A program made the position numbers and the translations under genes. Under the pieces are notes generated by a model, which saw only the letters and a list, made by a program, of their open reading frames with translations, ran no database searches and was not told the DNA's origin. Of a DNA stretch of 64,000 nucleotides, positions 45,408 through 56,812 are shown piece by piece; positions within the stretch are counted from its first letter, which is position 1, and the number at the start of each line of letters is the position of its first letter. The stretch lies in assembly GCF_029525555.1 (NCBI RefSeq), contig NZ_JAPDHZ010000003.1, positions 1,798,001-1,862,000 on the forward strand, in the 5' to 3' direction. The stretch comes from Cohnella ginsengisoli. Lineage in GTDB: Bacteria > Bacillota > Bacilli > Paenibacillales > Paenibacillaceae.

Positions 45408-46879
45408 TCACCCCGGCTTCACGGACTTATGTCTCCTATATACCTTATCGCGTACCGCGTGAATCAGATTCCGGTTGAAATAGAATATGACAGCGAAGTA
45501 AAGCAGCGCACCGCAAATGACCTGCAGGATAAAGCCCGTATTGAGCTCGAACAGCGCCCGGGAGAGCCAATCGAAGGCCAGCACGCCGACGACCATGACC
45601 AATCCGCATAGCAATCCGGGCGCGATTCCGCGCAGCAGCGGGGACAGGCACGGCCCCAGCACGCGCCGTACGGCGTAGCTGTACTGGATGCAGAAGATGA
45701 CGATCTGTACCGCGACGAACGCATAGCACAGTCCGATCATGCCGCCGAGATAAGCGCCGATGAACAGGCCGGGCACCTGCACCGCCATGCAGAGCAGCGT
45801 ATAGCGGAAGTACATGTCCATTCGCCCTTTGGATTGCAGCAGCGGTTGGACGGTGACGACGAGCGAGCGGATGAGGAACATGACGCACAGGATCTGGATC
45901 AGCGGCACGCTGGGCAGCCATTTCTCGCTAAAGGCGAACGTGACGAGCATCGGCGCCGTGACGAGCAGGCCCAGGTAGATCGGCGCGTTCAGATAGCTGA
46001 CCCCTTCGGCGATCTTGATGTAACCCTTGCGCAGCTGCGTCAGGTCGTCCTGAATCTTGGCGAAAATCGGCAGCGTGACCGAGTTGATGAGCGGCGTCAG
46101 CTTCTGTACCGGCATGATGCAGAGCTGATAGGCCCACGAATAGTAGCCCAGCGTCTGCGCGCCGTACATGCGGCCCAGAATCAGATAATCCAGATTCGAG
46201 ATAAAGGATTGAAGGAGATTCGAGGACATCTGATAGACGCCGAAGCTGAGATAACCCTTGAGGTCGTCGCGCGCGAAATGGAGTGCCGGCGTCCATCTGC
46301 GCCAGCCCATGATCATGAGGGCGGCGGAGCGGACAAGCGCGTTGCCCAGATAGGAGCCGACCAGCGCGTAGACGCCGTAGCCGTAATAAGCGCCCGCGAT
46401 CGCGATCAGGAAGCCCGCGAAGTAGGCGGCGATCTGGATTTTCGAGATCGCGTTGAACTTAAGCTCCTTGCGCGACAGCACCTCGAACTGTTGGCCGAAA
46501 GCCGGGATCAGGCACAGCAGCGACATCCATCGGACCGGGTTCACGAGATCCGGCTCGTGATAGAAGGCCGCAACGAGCGGCGCGGACAGGAAAATCGCCA
46601 GACTGATGAAGAAGCTCGTCGCCAGGTTCAGTATGTAGAGACTCGAGAGGTGGTCCCTGGTGACGTCCTGCCGGTGAATGATCGCGTTGGAGATGCCCAT
46701 GTCGGTCAGATTGACGGCAGCCGCGACGATGACCATGACCATCCCCATGAGACCGTAGTCCTTGGGCGTCAGCAAATGGGAGACGGTGACGAGCTGCAGC
46801 ACTTGCACGACGATGGAGACGACGGTCGCGAGCGTGGACCACTTGGCCGCCGCGATCCCTTTTTCTTGAGCGAGCTCAT
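45408..46879 (-). CDS. Wzx-type flippase (polysaccharide transporter, MOP superfamily; one-base frameshift)
   Basis: About 490 aa, 13-14 membrane segments, beginning QVLQLVTVSHLLTPKDYGLMGMVMVIVAAAVNLTDMGISNAIIHRQD, the hallmark of the Wzx/TuaB/LPS-export branch. The true start is ATG 46879: one base is missing in the AAAAAGGG stretch near 46857-46864, after which it reads MSSLKKKGIAAAKWSTLATVVSIVV, and the ATG overlaps the previous stop (ATGA). It moves lipid-linked repeat units across the membrane for the Wzy polymerase. It is the only shift in this window due to a lost base. Confidence 0.88.
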
Positions 46880-48049
46880 GATGATCGGGTCACTTCCTTG
46901 GATGAGGCTGTCCGCCGAAGGCCCTCGGCGAATTCAAGCAGCGTCTTGGCTTTGGCGTCCCAGGCATGGCGCTCGGCCAAGGCGCGGATGCGGTCGCGGC
47001 CGTGCTTCGCGGCGATCGCTTCCCCCCACTCGGCCCGGGAATTCGTCCGCGTGCCGGTAAAAGTACAGAAACGGCTCTTCGCGACGCAGCAGCTCGGGCG
47101 TCTCGGTCACGACGACCGGCAGCCCCGCGGCCGCGTACTCATACAGCTTCATCGGGCTGCGCCCTTTGTTGGCCGCATGGCCGCTCAGCGGCAGCAGCGC
47201 GACGTCGGCATGGTGAAGGTACCTCGGCACGTCCTTGTACTTCTTCGGGCCGAGCAGATGCACGTTGGGCCGACCGGCGAATACGGCGGCCGTCGCGTCG
47301 TCGTACGGCCCGATGACGACGAGCGCAAGCTCCGGGCGAGCGTCCGCCAGCTTGCGCAGCGCGCCCAGGTCGAGCCGCTCGTCGAGCGCGCCGACGTAGA
47401 CGGCGCGGGGTCCGGGAATCGCCCGCAGATCCTCGGGCTCCGCGCCGCCTCGCGCGAAGTGCTCGTACTCGACGCCGTTCTCGAGCAGCAGGCTCGGCAG
47501 CGCCGGATTGTACGGCAGCAGCTCCTCGAGCACCGGCTCCGACGTGGAGACAAGGCCGTGCGCCCGCGCCATGATGGCGGCTTCGGCAGCGGCGATCGAG
47601 CGATCGCCCGTCATTTGGGCGTACAGGTCGGTAGGCCTGTACACGGTGACGGCGGGCTTCACGATCGCGTCGAGCCCGGCGAACCGCGGCTGGTCGATGA
47701 GCAGCAAGTCCACGCTGTCCATGCCCTGCTCGCGCAGCAGCCGTTTCATGCGCGGCAGCGTCCAGTTTTTGCCCGTGCGGGCGTAGATCGGTCCGGCCAG
47801 CTCCCACGGCAGCAGCGACATCGGTACGCTGTTCGCCGCCTGGTCCGGTTCGGCCTCGGGCTGCCCCCGGTAAATCTTGAGCCGCGCGCGGATATCCCGG
47901 TCCTTATACTTGAGCAGATGCATGGGACTCAGCGGCGTGCTCATGTGGAGGACGCGATGGCCGAGCCGCTTCATCTCGCGGGCGAGATGGTGGGAGCCGA
48001 CGACGAACGGTCCGCCCATGTACGTATGGCTCGCGAACACGATGTTCAT
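46876..48049 (-). CDS. Glycosyltransferase family 1-like, exopolysaccharide locus (one-base frameshift)
   Basis: About 390 aa. The N-terminus MNIVFASHTYMGGPFVVGSHHLAREMKRLGHRVLH is the binding-loop start of GT-B enzymes; the C-terminal half has YVGALDERLDLGALRKLA, VVIGPYDDATAAVFAGRPNVHLLGPKKY, and SPMKLYEYAAAGLPVVVTETPELL for the UDP/GDP-sugar site. A C6 run (47022-47027) shortened by one extends the protein to a stop at 46876 overlapping the next start. Sugar specificity not visible. Confidence 0.88.
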
Positions 48050-49183
48050 CGGCTATACCCCCTCTCCCGCTCCGGAACGTACGCCGGTTCGGCCGCGGCC
48101 AGATGCGGCCGGACCGCGTCCAGCGTCTCCCTCGCGCACTTGTCCCAGGAGAAGGTGCCGGCTCTCGCAAGCCCCCGCTCGCGCAGCTGCGTCCGCAGCC
48201 CGTCGTCCTCCATGAGACGCCTGATCTTGGCCGCGATGTCCGCCGGATCGCGCGGGTCGCAGTAGAGCACGGCATCCCTGCATACTTCGGGGATCGAAGC
48301 GGCATTCGAGGCGACTACGGGGCACCCGCAGGCCATCGCCTCCAGCGCCGGGAAGCCGAATCCTTCATAGAAAGAAGGGGAAGACGAAGCAGGAAGCCCG
48401 GTCGTACAGGGCTCTCAGCTCTTCGTCCGTCACGTAGCCCAGCGTCTTGACTTCGCCCCCGATCCGGCCGCCGGCGGGCTTGAAGATCTTGCTGCTGCCG
48501 CCGGCGATGACGATGTCGAAGCCGACGTCGCCCATCAGCTCGATCGCCTTCGCGACGGACGCGAAGTTCTTGTTCGGGCTCATGCTGCTGACCGCCAGCA
48601 CGTAAGGACGCGTCAGTCCGTGACGCTCGAATACCGTCTCGTCGGCCTGGATCCGAAGGATATGCTCCCGACCGTGGTAGATCGTCTTGATCTTGCGCGC
48701 GGGAACGCCGAAGTGCTCGGTCAACTGCGCGCGGGAGAATGCCGAGCAGGTCAAGACGCCTTTCGCGTTCATGCCGAGCACGCGCTGCAGCACCTTGTAC
48801 CAGGCGCGAAAAGCGAAGGAGTACGTATCCGGCGCCGCGTATACCGCCGCGTCGTGCATCGTGACGGCTTGGCTTCGCTTGGTCATCGGCCCCGTGTTGC
48901 ACAGGCTGAGCAGGAATCCGTCCGCGCTGAGCGCCGGCAGGCTCAGCTGCTCCCAGGCGTGACCGGAGCCGCGCCCCGCCTGCTTCGTCGGGATATGGCG
49001 AAGGCCGATCGGCTTCAGCTCTCCCTTCGGCGCCAGCACGACGAATTCGTATCCTTCGACCGCCGCGTCGCGTTCCCCGACCAACGCGTCGAGCGAGCGA
49101 AGCACCTCGATCGCGTATCGCTGCACGCCCGTGACGGGATGCGTCAGGAATCGGCCGTTGATATAGATTCTCTGCATGGTCAT
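48046..49183 (-). CDS. Glycosyltransferase family 4-like (one-base frameshift)
   Basis: About 378 aa. The C-terminal donor site EGFGFPALEAMACGCPVVASNAASIPEVC carries the E-x7-E motif; the N-terminus MTMQRIYINGRFLTHPVTGVQRYAIEVLRSL matches the WcaI/GT4 branch that uses mannosyl or related donors. A G4 run (48377-48380) shortened by one restores CFVFPSFYEGFGFP. ATGA overlap at both ends shows tight translational coupling. Confidence 0.9.
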
Positions 49184-50478
49184 GTCCGGTTCACCCCCGA
49201 GAGCCGCCAGCTCTTGATTTTTCGCTTGTTGTAATGCAGGACCAGCGTGAACAGGAGCAGCACGACCCAGCAAGGGAAAAACCGGCCGCTCGTGAAGTAC
49301 AGGTAACGCGGAAACTCCAGGATGCCCACCATCCAGATCGGGTACATCAGCATGCCGAACGTGTGATTGTTGCGGAAGTGCGCGTACAGCACGCCGCTGA
49401 TATAACCGAGAAGCGCCATGTAGACCAGCGCCCCGCCGAAGCCGTAATCGTGATAAGGGAGCATGAGCCCCGATGGATTGTTGAACTCCGGATTGCCCAT
49501 CGTTGAGAGTATGTTGTCCAGCAGGCCCATCGGCCGCACGCCGTATACGTTGGCGTACGCCTCGCCGCCGGGCGGAATCTTCCACAGCCACTCCCAAGTG
49601 TAGTAAGGGAACGGGATCGACGGAAACCCGAGCTCTCTTATGTATAAGGTGCCGGTATTAAGCGCGGTGACGTAGTAGCCGAAAAACCGGGTGACCACGA
49701 ACTCCCAAAACGAAGGATAGATGTGGACGTAGTAGCTCAGCCAGGAACGGAAGTACTCGCTGAGTCCGAAAAACCCGATGACGAACACGATGCCGATGAG
49801 CGGATACAGCTTGACGAACGGCACCCGTTTTCCCTGCTTCAGGCGCATCGAGATCCAGATGATGGCCGCCGGCACCAGAATCTCCATTAAGGCGAGCCGC
49901 TCCGAGAAGAAGATCGAGCGCATGAGCGTCAGCAGGAAGACGACCGCCATCGCGGGCAGGAACGTCTTTTTCCCCTTCAGGCATTGGTAGTAGGTCGCGA
50001 GGATCGTGAAGGCGATGCCGAAGTTCGTGAACGAGGTGACACCCGTAATCTTGTCGAAGTTCTGCTTGATCGAATAGATGGCGCCGGGCTCTCCCTTGAT
50101 GACGGACAAGAATAGCGCCACCGTGAAGCCGCTGCGGACCATGATCAGAAAGTAGACCGCGTAGCCGAACAGCGTCATGGCGAACAGGGCGTAGACGACG
50201 AACTTGATGAAGCTGTCGCGCTTCAGCACGGCATCGGGCAGCACCGATACGGGCTTCACGCCCTTGTTCAGCATCGACGACAGCAAGCCGCCCAGGACGA
50301 AGGCGACTGCCGGATAGACGGCGAGCCAGATGTTGCCGCTGTCGATGAATTTCTCGACGCGATAGAACATCAGGTAGTTCTGGGCCGGGATCAGGTAAGC
50401 GCCCGCGATGACGACCCCCATCACGATGGCGAACAGGATGGTCGGGTTCATCCACCAGACCGAAGCATTCTTTCTCAT
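49180..50478 (-). CDS. Wzy-type polysaccharide polymerase (O-antigen ligase-like)
   Basis: 432 aa with 10-12 membrane segments and a central large external loop (about residues 250-330). Chemistry and position in the operon fit the Wzy polymerase that joins repeat units at the outer membrane face. Low sequence conservation is normal for this family, so the call rests on topology and context. Start ATG 50478 is preceded by GGGAG; the frame is open further upstream but without a better ribosome site. Confidence 0.8.
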   Translation of the reverse strand: MRKNASVWWMNPTILFAIVMGVVIAGAYLIPAQNYLMFYRVEKFIDSGNIWLAVYPAVAFVLGGLLSSMLNKGVKPVSVLPDAVLKRDSFIKFVVYALFAMTLFGYAVYFLIMVRSGFTVALFLSVIKGEPGAIYSIKQNFDKITGVTSFTNFGIAFTILATYYQCLKGKKTFLPAMAVVFLLTLMRSIFFSERLALMEILVPAAIIWISMRLKQGKRVPFVKLYPLIGIVFVIGFFGLSEYFRSWLSYYVHIYPSFWEFVVTRFFGYYVTALNTGTLYIRELGFPSIPFPYYTWEWLWKIPPGGEAYANVYGVRPMGLLDNILSTMGNPEFNNPSGLMLPYHDYGFGGALVYMALLGYISGVLYAHFRNNHTFGMLMYPIWMVGILEFPRYLYFTSGRFFPCWVVLLLFTLVLHYNKRKIKSWRLSGVNRT

Positions 50479-50521
50479 CTCACGGGCACTCCCTCGTCTT
50501 GATTGCGCCGGCGCGGCGCGT

Positions 50522-51871
50522 TCACCTGCCATAAAAAGCGACCGGCTCCGCCTCGAACTGCGACAGGCTGCCGACATGCGGCCGTCCGACCGAGTAGTAT
50601 CGGAGGTCGGCCTCGTTCACCTGCTCGCTCGTGTACACGTTGCGGCCGTCGATCAGGATGTTTTGCCGCATGACCGCCTGCACCTCGGGCAGGGACAGCG
50701 ACTTGAACGCCGGCCAGTCGGTCAGCAGGCACAACGCGTCGCAGTCCCGCGCCGCCTCGATCGGATTTTCCTTCCAGACGACCTCGTCCGACTGTTCGAA
50801 GATTGCCCGGAAGTTGGCCGTCGCCACCGGATCATAGGCCTGCACCTCCGCGCCTTCGGCCAGCAGCGCGCCGATGATGTCCAGCGCCGGCGACTCGCGC
50901 ACGTCGTCGGTGTCCGGCTTGAACGCCAGCCCCCAGACGCCGATCCGCTTGCCGCCGAGCTCGCCGAGCGAGCGCCGCAGCTTCGTCATCACGTTGAAGC
51001 GCTGGCCCTGGTTGACCTCGACGACCGACTTCAGCAGCTTGAACTCGTAGTCGACGTTGCCCGCGATCTGGATGAGCGCGTTCGTGTCCTTCGGGAAGCA
51101 GGAGCCGCCGTAGCCGATCCCGGCTTGAAGGAACGACGGGCCGATCCGCCGGTCGTGGCCCATGCCCTTCGCGACGTCCGTGACGTCCGCGCCGACCTTC
51201 TCGCAGATGTTGGCGATCTCGTTGATGAAGGAGATCTTGGTCGCGAGGAAGGCGTTGGACGCGTACTTGATCATCTCCGCGCTGCGCACGTCGGTCACCA
51301 TGATCCGATCGGTCAGCGGCCGGTGCAGCTCGGCGATCTTCTCCGCCGCCTCGGGGCTGTCGGTGCCGATGATGATGCGGTCCGGGTGCAGCGTGTCCGA
51401 GATGGCCGAGCCCTCCCGCAGGAATTCTGGAATCGAGACGACGTCGAACGGATGCGGCGTGAGCCGCGAGACGATATCCCGGATACGGTCGTTCGTGCCG
51501 ACCGGCACAGTGCTCTTGGTCGCGATGATCTTGTAGCCGTTCATCGCGAGCGCGATCTCCTGCGCGGCCTGCTCAATGAACGCCAGGTTCGCTTCGCCGT
51601 TCGGCAGCGGCGGCGTGCCGACGCAGAGGAAGATCGCCTCGGCGCCCTCCACGGCAGGCGTCAACTCGCCGGTGAAGCGCAGGCGCCCGAGTTCGCGGTT
51701 TTTGGCGATGAGCTCCTGAAGGCCCGGCTCGTAGATCGGCACTTCGCCGCGGTTCAGGCGCTCGATCTTGCCCAGATCCTTGTCCAGGCAAGTGACGTCG
51801 TTGCCGATCTCCGAGAAGCAGACGCCGGATACGAGCCCGACGTACCCGGTGCCGATGAAAGTCAGTTTCAT
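50522..51871 (-). CDS. ugd: UDP-glucose 6-dehydrogenase
   Basis: 449 aa. N-terminal NAD-binding FIGTGYVGLVSGVCFSEIGNDVTCLDKD; catalytic Cys in GIGYGGSCFPKDTNALI; KISFINEIANICEKVGADV and the C-terminal domain with GVWGLAFKPDTDDVRESPALDII. It oxidises UDP-glucose to UDP-glucuronate, giving the polymer an acidic sugar. It lies between the Wzy and a glycosyltransferase gene. Confidence 0.97.
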   Translation of the reverse strand: MKLTFIGTGYVGLVSGVCFSEIGNDVTCLDKDLGKIERLNRGEVPIYEPGLQELIAKNRELGRLRFTGELTPAVEGAEAIFLCVGTPPLPNGEANLAFIEQAAQEIALAMNGYKIIATKSTVPVGTNDRIRDIVSRLTPHPFDVVSIPEFLREGSAISDTLHPDRIIIGTDSPEAAEKIAELHRPLTDRIMVTDVRSAEMIKYASNAFLATKISFINEIANICEKVGADVTDVAKGMGHDRRIGPSFLQAGIGYGGSCFPKDTNALIQIAGNVDYEFKLLKSVVEVNQGQRFNVMTKLRRSLGELGGKRIGVWGLAFKPDTDDVRESPALDIIGALLAEGAEVQAYDPVATANFRAIFEQSDEVVWKENPIEAARDCDALCLLTDWPAFKSLSLPEVQAVMRQNILIDGRNVYTSEQVNEADLRYYSVGRPHVGSLSQFEAEPVAFYGR

Positions 51872-51885
51872 AGTTGTCTTTTCCC

Positions 51886-53044
51886 CTATAGAACGGCCTG
51901 GACGCTTCCCGCCTGGCGCGTATTTTGATGCAGCTTGTTGTCGACGTGCTGCTGCAGCTTCTTGCGGAACGACTCCGGCGAGAAGCGCACCGCGTTTTTG
52001 CGGCAGTTCGCTGCCTGGATCGCGCCGCCTTCATTCTCAAACCGGCTCACGGCCGCCATCACCTGCGCCGCGGTCTGCTCCTCGAAGAAGACGCCCGTCG
52101 GCTGCGGAACGCCGAGGCCGCGGACGGTCTCGAGCGATCCGCCCTTGCCGTACGCGATGACGGGCGTGCCGCAAGCCTGCGCCTCGACCGGCGTGATGCC
52201 GAAGTCTTCTTCGGCCGCGAACACGAACGCCTTGGCCCGCTGCATATGGTCGATCAGCACGGCGTCCGGCTGATAGCCGAGCACCTGGATGTTAGGCGCC
52301 TTGGCCGCCTGTGCCTTGACCTTCTCCATGTCGGGTCCGCTGCCGATGACGACCAGCTTCTTGTCCGGCATGCCGGCGAAGGCTTCGGCGATCATGTCCA
52401 TCTTCTTGTAGGGGACCATGCGGGACGCCGTCAGGTAGAAGTCTTCCTTGTCCTCGCGGTAGGCGAAGGCGTTCACGTTGACGGGCGGATAGATGACGCT
52501 GGACTCTCTGCGGTACACCTTCCAGATGCGGCTGGCGATGAATTCGGAGTTGGCGATAAAATAATCCACGCCGTTGGCGGTCCGGTAATCCCACATCCGC
52601 ATGCGGCTCAGCATCCACTTGGCGAAGGCGCCCTTCAGGCCGCGCTGCAGGCCCGATTCCCTGAGATATTGATGCTGCATGTCCCAAGCGTAGCGAATCG
52701 GCGAATGCACGTAAGAGATATGGAGTTGGTTCGGCCCCGTGATGACGCCTTTAGCGACCGCGTGGGAGCTCGATAAAATGAGATCGTAAGCGGACAGATC
52801 GAACTGTTCGATGGCGAGGGGCATGAGCGGCAGGTACTGCCTATACTTCTTTTTTGGCGAAAGGCATGTTTTGCAGAAAAGAGGTTCGGACCTTCCGGTT
52901 CTTGAGGAAGCCCCGGTCCTTCTCCGGCAGGAAATCGACCATGGCGAACACGTCCGCTTCGGGATACACCTCGAGCATTTGTTCGACCACTTTTTCCGAA
53001 CCCGCGTATGTCGTCAACCATTCGTGAACGATCGCGACCTTCAT
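51886..53044 (-). CDS. Glycosyltransferase family 4-like (one-base frameshift)
   Basis: About 385 aa. The N-terminus MKVAIVHEWLTTYAGSEKVVEQMLEVYP is a classic GT4 acceptor domain start; EEDFGITPVEAQACGTPVIAYGKGG gives the donor E-x7-E. The set YVHSPIRYAWDMQHQYL and the AFVFAAEEDFG segment are those of WbaZ-like mannosyltransferases. A T6 run (52850-52855) shortened by one joins NMPFAKKKYRQYLPLMPLAIEQF. Start 53044. Confidence 0.9.
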
Positions 53045-53088
53045 TTGGCTGTCGTCCTCCTGTCCGTACCCGATGACATCTGGTTGAT

Positions 53089-53806
<718 letters not shown>

Positions 53807-53809
53807 GGT

Positions 53810-54502
53810 TTAATCTCCCCCGTATCCGTAGTAATTGGCGTAGCTGGATTCAATGCGGTCGCGGTTCGTATTGTTCAGGACGGCGCCGAGGATATGGGCG
53901 CCGACGTGCTCCAGGCCCAGACGGGTCCGGCGAACGGCTTCCTTGGTGACCTTGCCCGAGCGGGCGACGAGGACGACGCCGTCGGACATCGCGCCGACGA
54001 TCTGGGCGTCGGCGAACGACGAGGCCGGCGGCGAATCGACGACGATCACGTCGAACTGCGTCTTCAGCTCCTCAAGCAGCCTGCGCATCGATTCGGAACC
54101 GAGCAGCTCCGAAGGATTCGGCGGCACGGTGCCTGCCGGGAGCACGTACAGCCCCGCGACGTCGGTCTGCTGAATCGCGTCCTCCGGCTTGCCGCGCCCG
54201 ATCAGGATGTCGCTTAGACCGTTTCGGCTCGTGCGGAAGAAGGCTTGTCCCACCGCCGGCCGCCTGAGATCGGCGTCGAGCAGCAGCACGTTTTTGTTTT
54301 CCTGCGCGTAGCTCATTGCCAGATTGATCGCGGTCGTCGTGCGGCCTTCGCCGGTGACCGCCGAAGCGACGAGGATCAGCTTGACCGCTTGTCCCATCGA
54401 GGAGAACCGGATATTCGTACGCAGTTTCTTGTAGGATTCGAACACCGAGGAGCCGGGGCCCGCTTTGGCGATTTGGCGATGCTTGCCGTTTTCTCTTGTC
54501 AT
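53810..54502 (-). CDS. BY-type protein tyrosine kinase, CpsD/CapB-like
   Basis: 230 aa. The P-loop reads SAVTGEGRTTT, the Walker A' LLLDADLRRPAVG and Walker B VIVVDSPPASSFADAQ are standard, and a tyrosine cluster YANYYGYGG lies at the C-terminus. The kinase works with the Wzz/CpsC membrane activator encoded upstream to control chain length. Odd: the invariant Walker A Lys (GxGKST) is Arg here, seen directly in the DNA. It starts 50 bp downstream of the glycosyltransferase gene and ends 4 bp before the phosphoglycosyltransferase start. Confidence 0.9.
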   Translation of the reverse strand: MTRENGKHRQIAKAGPGSSVFESYKKLRTNIRFSSMGQAVKLILVASAVTGEGRTTTAINLAMSYAQENKNVLLLDADLRRPAVGQAFFRTSRNGLSDILIGRGKPEDAIQQTDVAGLYVLPAGTVPPNPSELLGSESMRRLLEELKTQFDVIVVDSPPASSFADAQIVGAMSDGVVLVARSGKVTKEAVRRTRLGLEHVGAHILGAVLNNTNRDRIESSYANYYGYGGD

Positions 54503-54556
54503 AGAAGATCCCTGCCTGTCTCTTGTTTAGGATTGCGACGATCTGTGTCCTTCCGC

Positions 54557-55747
54557 TCACGCGTCGATGCGGCTCGGCATCAGTTGGTAGCCCGTCGCCT
54601 GGCTTGTATTGCCTGCCAGCACGGAGTGATAGATTCGTTCCAGCTTCTGGTTCTGCTCCTTCAGGTCGAACGATTCGCAAGCCCGTTCCCTGCTCCTCGC
54701 GCTCATCCGCCGCCACAGCGCTTCGTCGCTCAGCAGCCGCGAGATGCCGGCCGCGAGGTCGAGCCAGTCGTGCGGGGCGGCCAGCAGTCCGGTCTCGCCG
54801 TGGCTCACCGCCTCCGAGATGCCGCCCGTGCGGAAGCTCGCTACGGGGAGCCGCATCGAGGCCGCCTCGATGAAGGAGATGCCGAATGCCTCTTCTGCGC
54901 CCGTCGGCGTCGGCACGCTCGGCACCGAGAATACCTTCGCGCGGCTCATCCAGTGCTTCACGACGTCGGGAGGCTGCGTGCCCAGGAACCGGTATTTGCC
55001 AAGCGTCCTGGCAGCCATCGCTTCAAGCTCCGCCCGGAGCGGCCCGTCCCCGATGACGACGAGCTCTGCATCCGGCATTTGCCGCTGCACCTCGTTCATC
55101 GCCCGTATAAGATAGGCAGCGCCCTTCACCTCGACCAGACGGCCCACGAACAGCACGATATTTTCCCGGGACTGTGCCTGTTCCGGATCGGGCTTGAACA
55201 GCTCCGTATCGACGCCGATATAGTGGCGCACGATCTTGTCCGCAGGATATCCCTGTTCGATCAGCTTCCCGCGGATGAAGTCCGATACGGCAATGAATAC
55301 CGCGGCGGATCGCTGCAATTGCTCTCGCTTGCGAATGTATTGCCGGTGCGTGTAGTAGGACTTGCGGGCGTGTTCGTCTTTGACCGTCGCATCGTAGCCG
55401 TGAAACGTGACGATGAGCGGGATGCGAAGCCGCCTCGCGATCGGCGTGGCCAGCACGCCGTCGGGACCGAAGTGCGCGTGCAGCAGGCGGAAATCCATCT
55501 GCCTGAACTTGCGCTCGAGCGGGAACCCGAGCCCTGTCGCCTTGAACAACAGCTCGCGCAGCCTTCCGCCGGCGCCGCCCTCGTTCAGCACGGTGACGCG
55601 CTCGGGATCGAGGGCGATACCCGCATTGCGCTTGGAGCCCGCATAGTGGGCCCGGTAAAACCGCATGCCTTCCGCTTGAGATCGTATAAAAGTTTCGGAT
55701 GGCGCCAACAAACTGTCTCGGTAGATGAGGATGTTTCGTAACGTCAT
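54557..55747 (-). CDS. Glycosyltransferase family 4-like
   Basis: 396 aa. GT-B enzyme with HAHFGPDGVLATPIARRLRIPLIVTFHGYDATV, VGRLVEVKGAAYLIRAM, and the donor-site motif EEAFGISFIEAASMRLPVASFRTGG (E-x7-E). It carries DTELFKPDPEQ and GDGPLRAELEAMA typical of GT4. It transfers a hexose to the growing lipid-linked unit; specificity not visible. It lies between the Wzz-like gene and the BY-kinase, splitting a pair that is usually adjacent. Confidence 0.93.
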   Translation of the reverse strand: MTLRNILIYRDSLLAPSETFIRSQAEGMRFYRAHYAGSKRNAGIALDPERVTVLNEGGAGGRLRELLFKATGLGFPLERKFRQMDFRLLHAHFGPDGVLATPIARRLRIPLIVTFHGYDATVKDEHARKSYYTHRQYIRKREQLQRSAAVFIAVSDFIRGKLIEQGYPADKIVRHYIGVDTELFKPDPEQAQSRENIVLFVGRLVEVKGAAYLIRAMNEVQRQMPDAELVVIGDGPLRAELEAMAARTLGKYRFLGTQPPDVVKHWMSRAKVFSVPSVPTPTGAEEAFGISFIEAASMRLPVASFRTGGISEAVSHGETGLLAAPHDWLDLAAGISRLLSDEALWRRMSARSRERACESFDLKEQNQKLERIYHSVLAGNTSQATGYQLMPSRIDA

Positions 55748-55785
55748 GACCGGCCGATCCCGCCTCCTTCGCTCGCCTTGGCAGG

Positions 55786-56562
55786 TCAGCGCTGCTCTTC
55801 GGCGGGTCTAAGCTCTTGCTTGCCGCGTACGGCGGCCTCCCTGGCGAAAGGAATCGCCGTGCGGACTTTGCCTTGCGCCATATCCTTTTGCTTGATCTTG
55901 CCGATGCTCGCCAGCATCGTGATGCCAAGCTCGCTCTCGAGATCGTCCGCGGTCCTGACCTTGTCGTCCAGGTAGTCGACCAAAAACGCGATGCCGAAGC
56001 CAAGAAGCGCGGCGAGCAGAAAGCTGAATATATACAGGACGGTGTGGCTGCTGTTGATCGGACCCGGCGCGGCCAGCGGATCCGGCTCGGTGAGCACCGT
56101 AATGTTGTTAAGCTTCATGAGTTCGGTGACGCTGCCGCGGAAGGCGTTCGATACGCCGTTCACGAGCTGCACGGCCGTGCCGTAGTCGTCGGCCTTGGCG
56201 ACCAGCGTGATGATCTGCGCGTCCTTCATCGTATTGACCGCGATCTTGTCGCTAATCTGGGTAGCCGACATGCCGAATTCGGGATGCTGGTCCGCGACGC
56301 GCTTCATGACGGACGGGGATTTGATGATCTGCTTGTAGGTGTTGATAAGCATGAGGTTGGTGTTGATGGAGTTCTGGTCGATGATCTGCTGCCCCGCGAC
56401 CGTCGATTCGGTCTTGTTGACGATCAGGTCCGTCGACGCTTGATAGACGGGCTTCACGTACTTGTTGGTGTAAACATAGGCGGCCGTGCAGATGACGATG
56501 ACCAGCAGGGCGGGGATCCACCAGTATCTCTTAACGACCTTCAGGTAGTGCTGCAGCTCCAT
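55786..56562 (-). CDS. Wzz/CpsC-type chain-length regulator
   Basis: 258 aa. TM1 at about 17-37 (WIPALLVIVICTAAYVYT), the Wzz domain with KPVYQASTDLIVNKTES, and TM2 at about 175-200 followed by a cytosolic tail with the LESELGITMLASIGKIKQKDM motif that contacts the BY-kinase. It sets polymer length together with the kinase. First gene of the operon; start 56562 has GGAGG upstream. Confidence 0.93.
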   Translation of the reverse strand: MELQHYLKVVKRYWWIPALLVIVICTAAYVYTNKYVKPVYQASTDLIVNKTESTVAGQQIIDQNSINTNLMLINTYKQIIKSPSVMKRVADQHPEFGMSATQISDKIAVNTMKDAQIITLVAKADDYGTAVQLVNGVSNAFRGSVTELMKLNNITVLTEPDPLAAPGPINSSHTVLYIFSFLLAALLGFGIAFLVDYLDDKVRTADDLESELGITMLASIGKIKQKDMAQGKVRTAIPFAREAAVRGKQELRPAEEQR

Positions 56563-56767
56563 TCTAGATAGCCTCCGCTTCGTTTTGTGTGATTTTTGCG
56601 CCTTGCCGGATTGGGAGATTTGGACGACCCCGACGAACGAAAGACCCCTGGAGGAAGGTCAGGTTATGTAGGTGCGGGGTACCCCTTTTAGCCGGCTCGT
56701 CCGTCTCTCTCATTCTTGACCCCAACTTAAACCTTCGGCTCCGAATCTGAAACAAACAAGCATAAAG

Positions 56768-56781
56768 TGGTAACGTTTTCA
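56768..56781 (-). promoter_or_regulatory. CcpA cre site upstream of the exopolysaccharide operon
   Basis: The minus strand reads TGAAAACGTTACCA, a 13 of 14 match to TGWAANCGNTNWCA, about 206 bp before the first gene. Between it and the gene there is a GGGGTACCCC palindrome at about 56676-56685 and no ORF. Promoter hexamers are not clear. Confidence 0.6.
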
Positions 56782-56812
56782 AGTGGGTTTTCTCATTTTT
56801 CAAAAACGCGAA

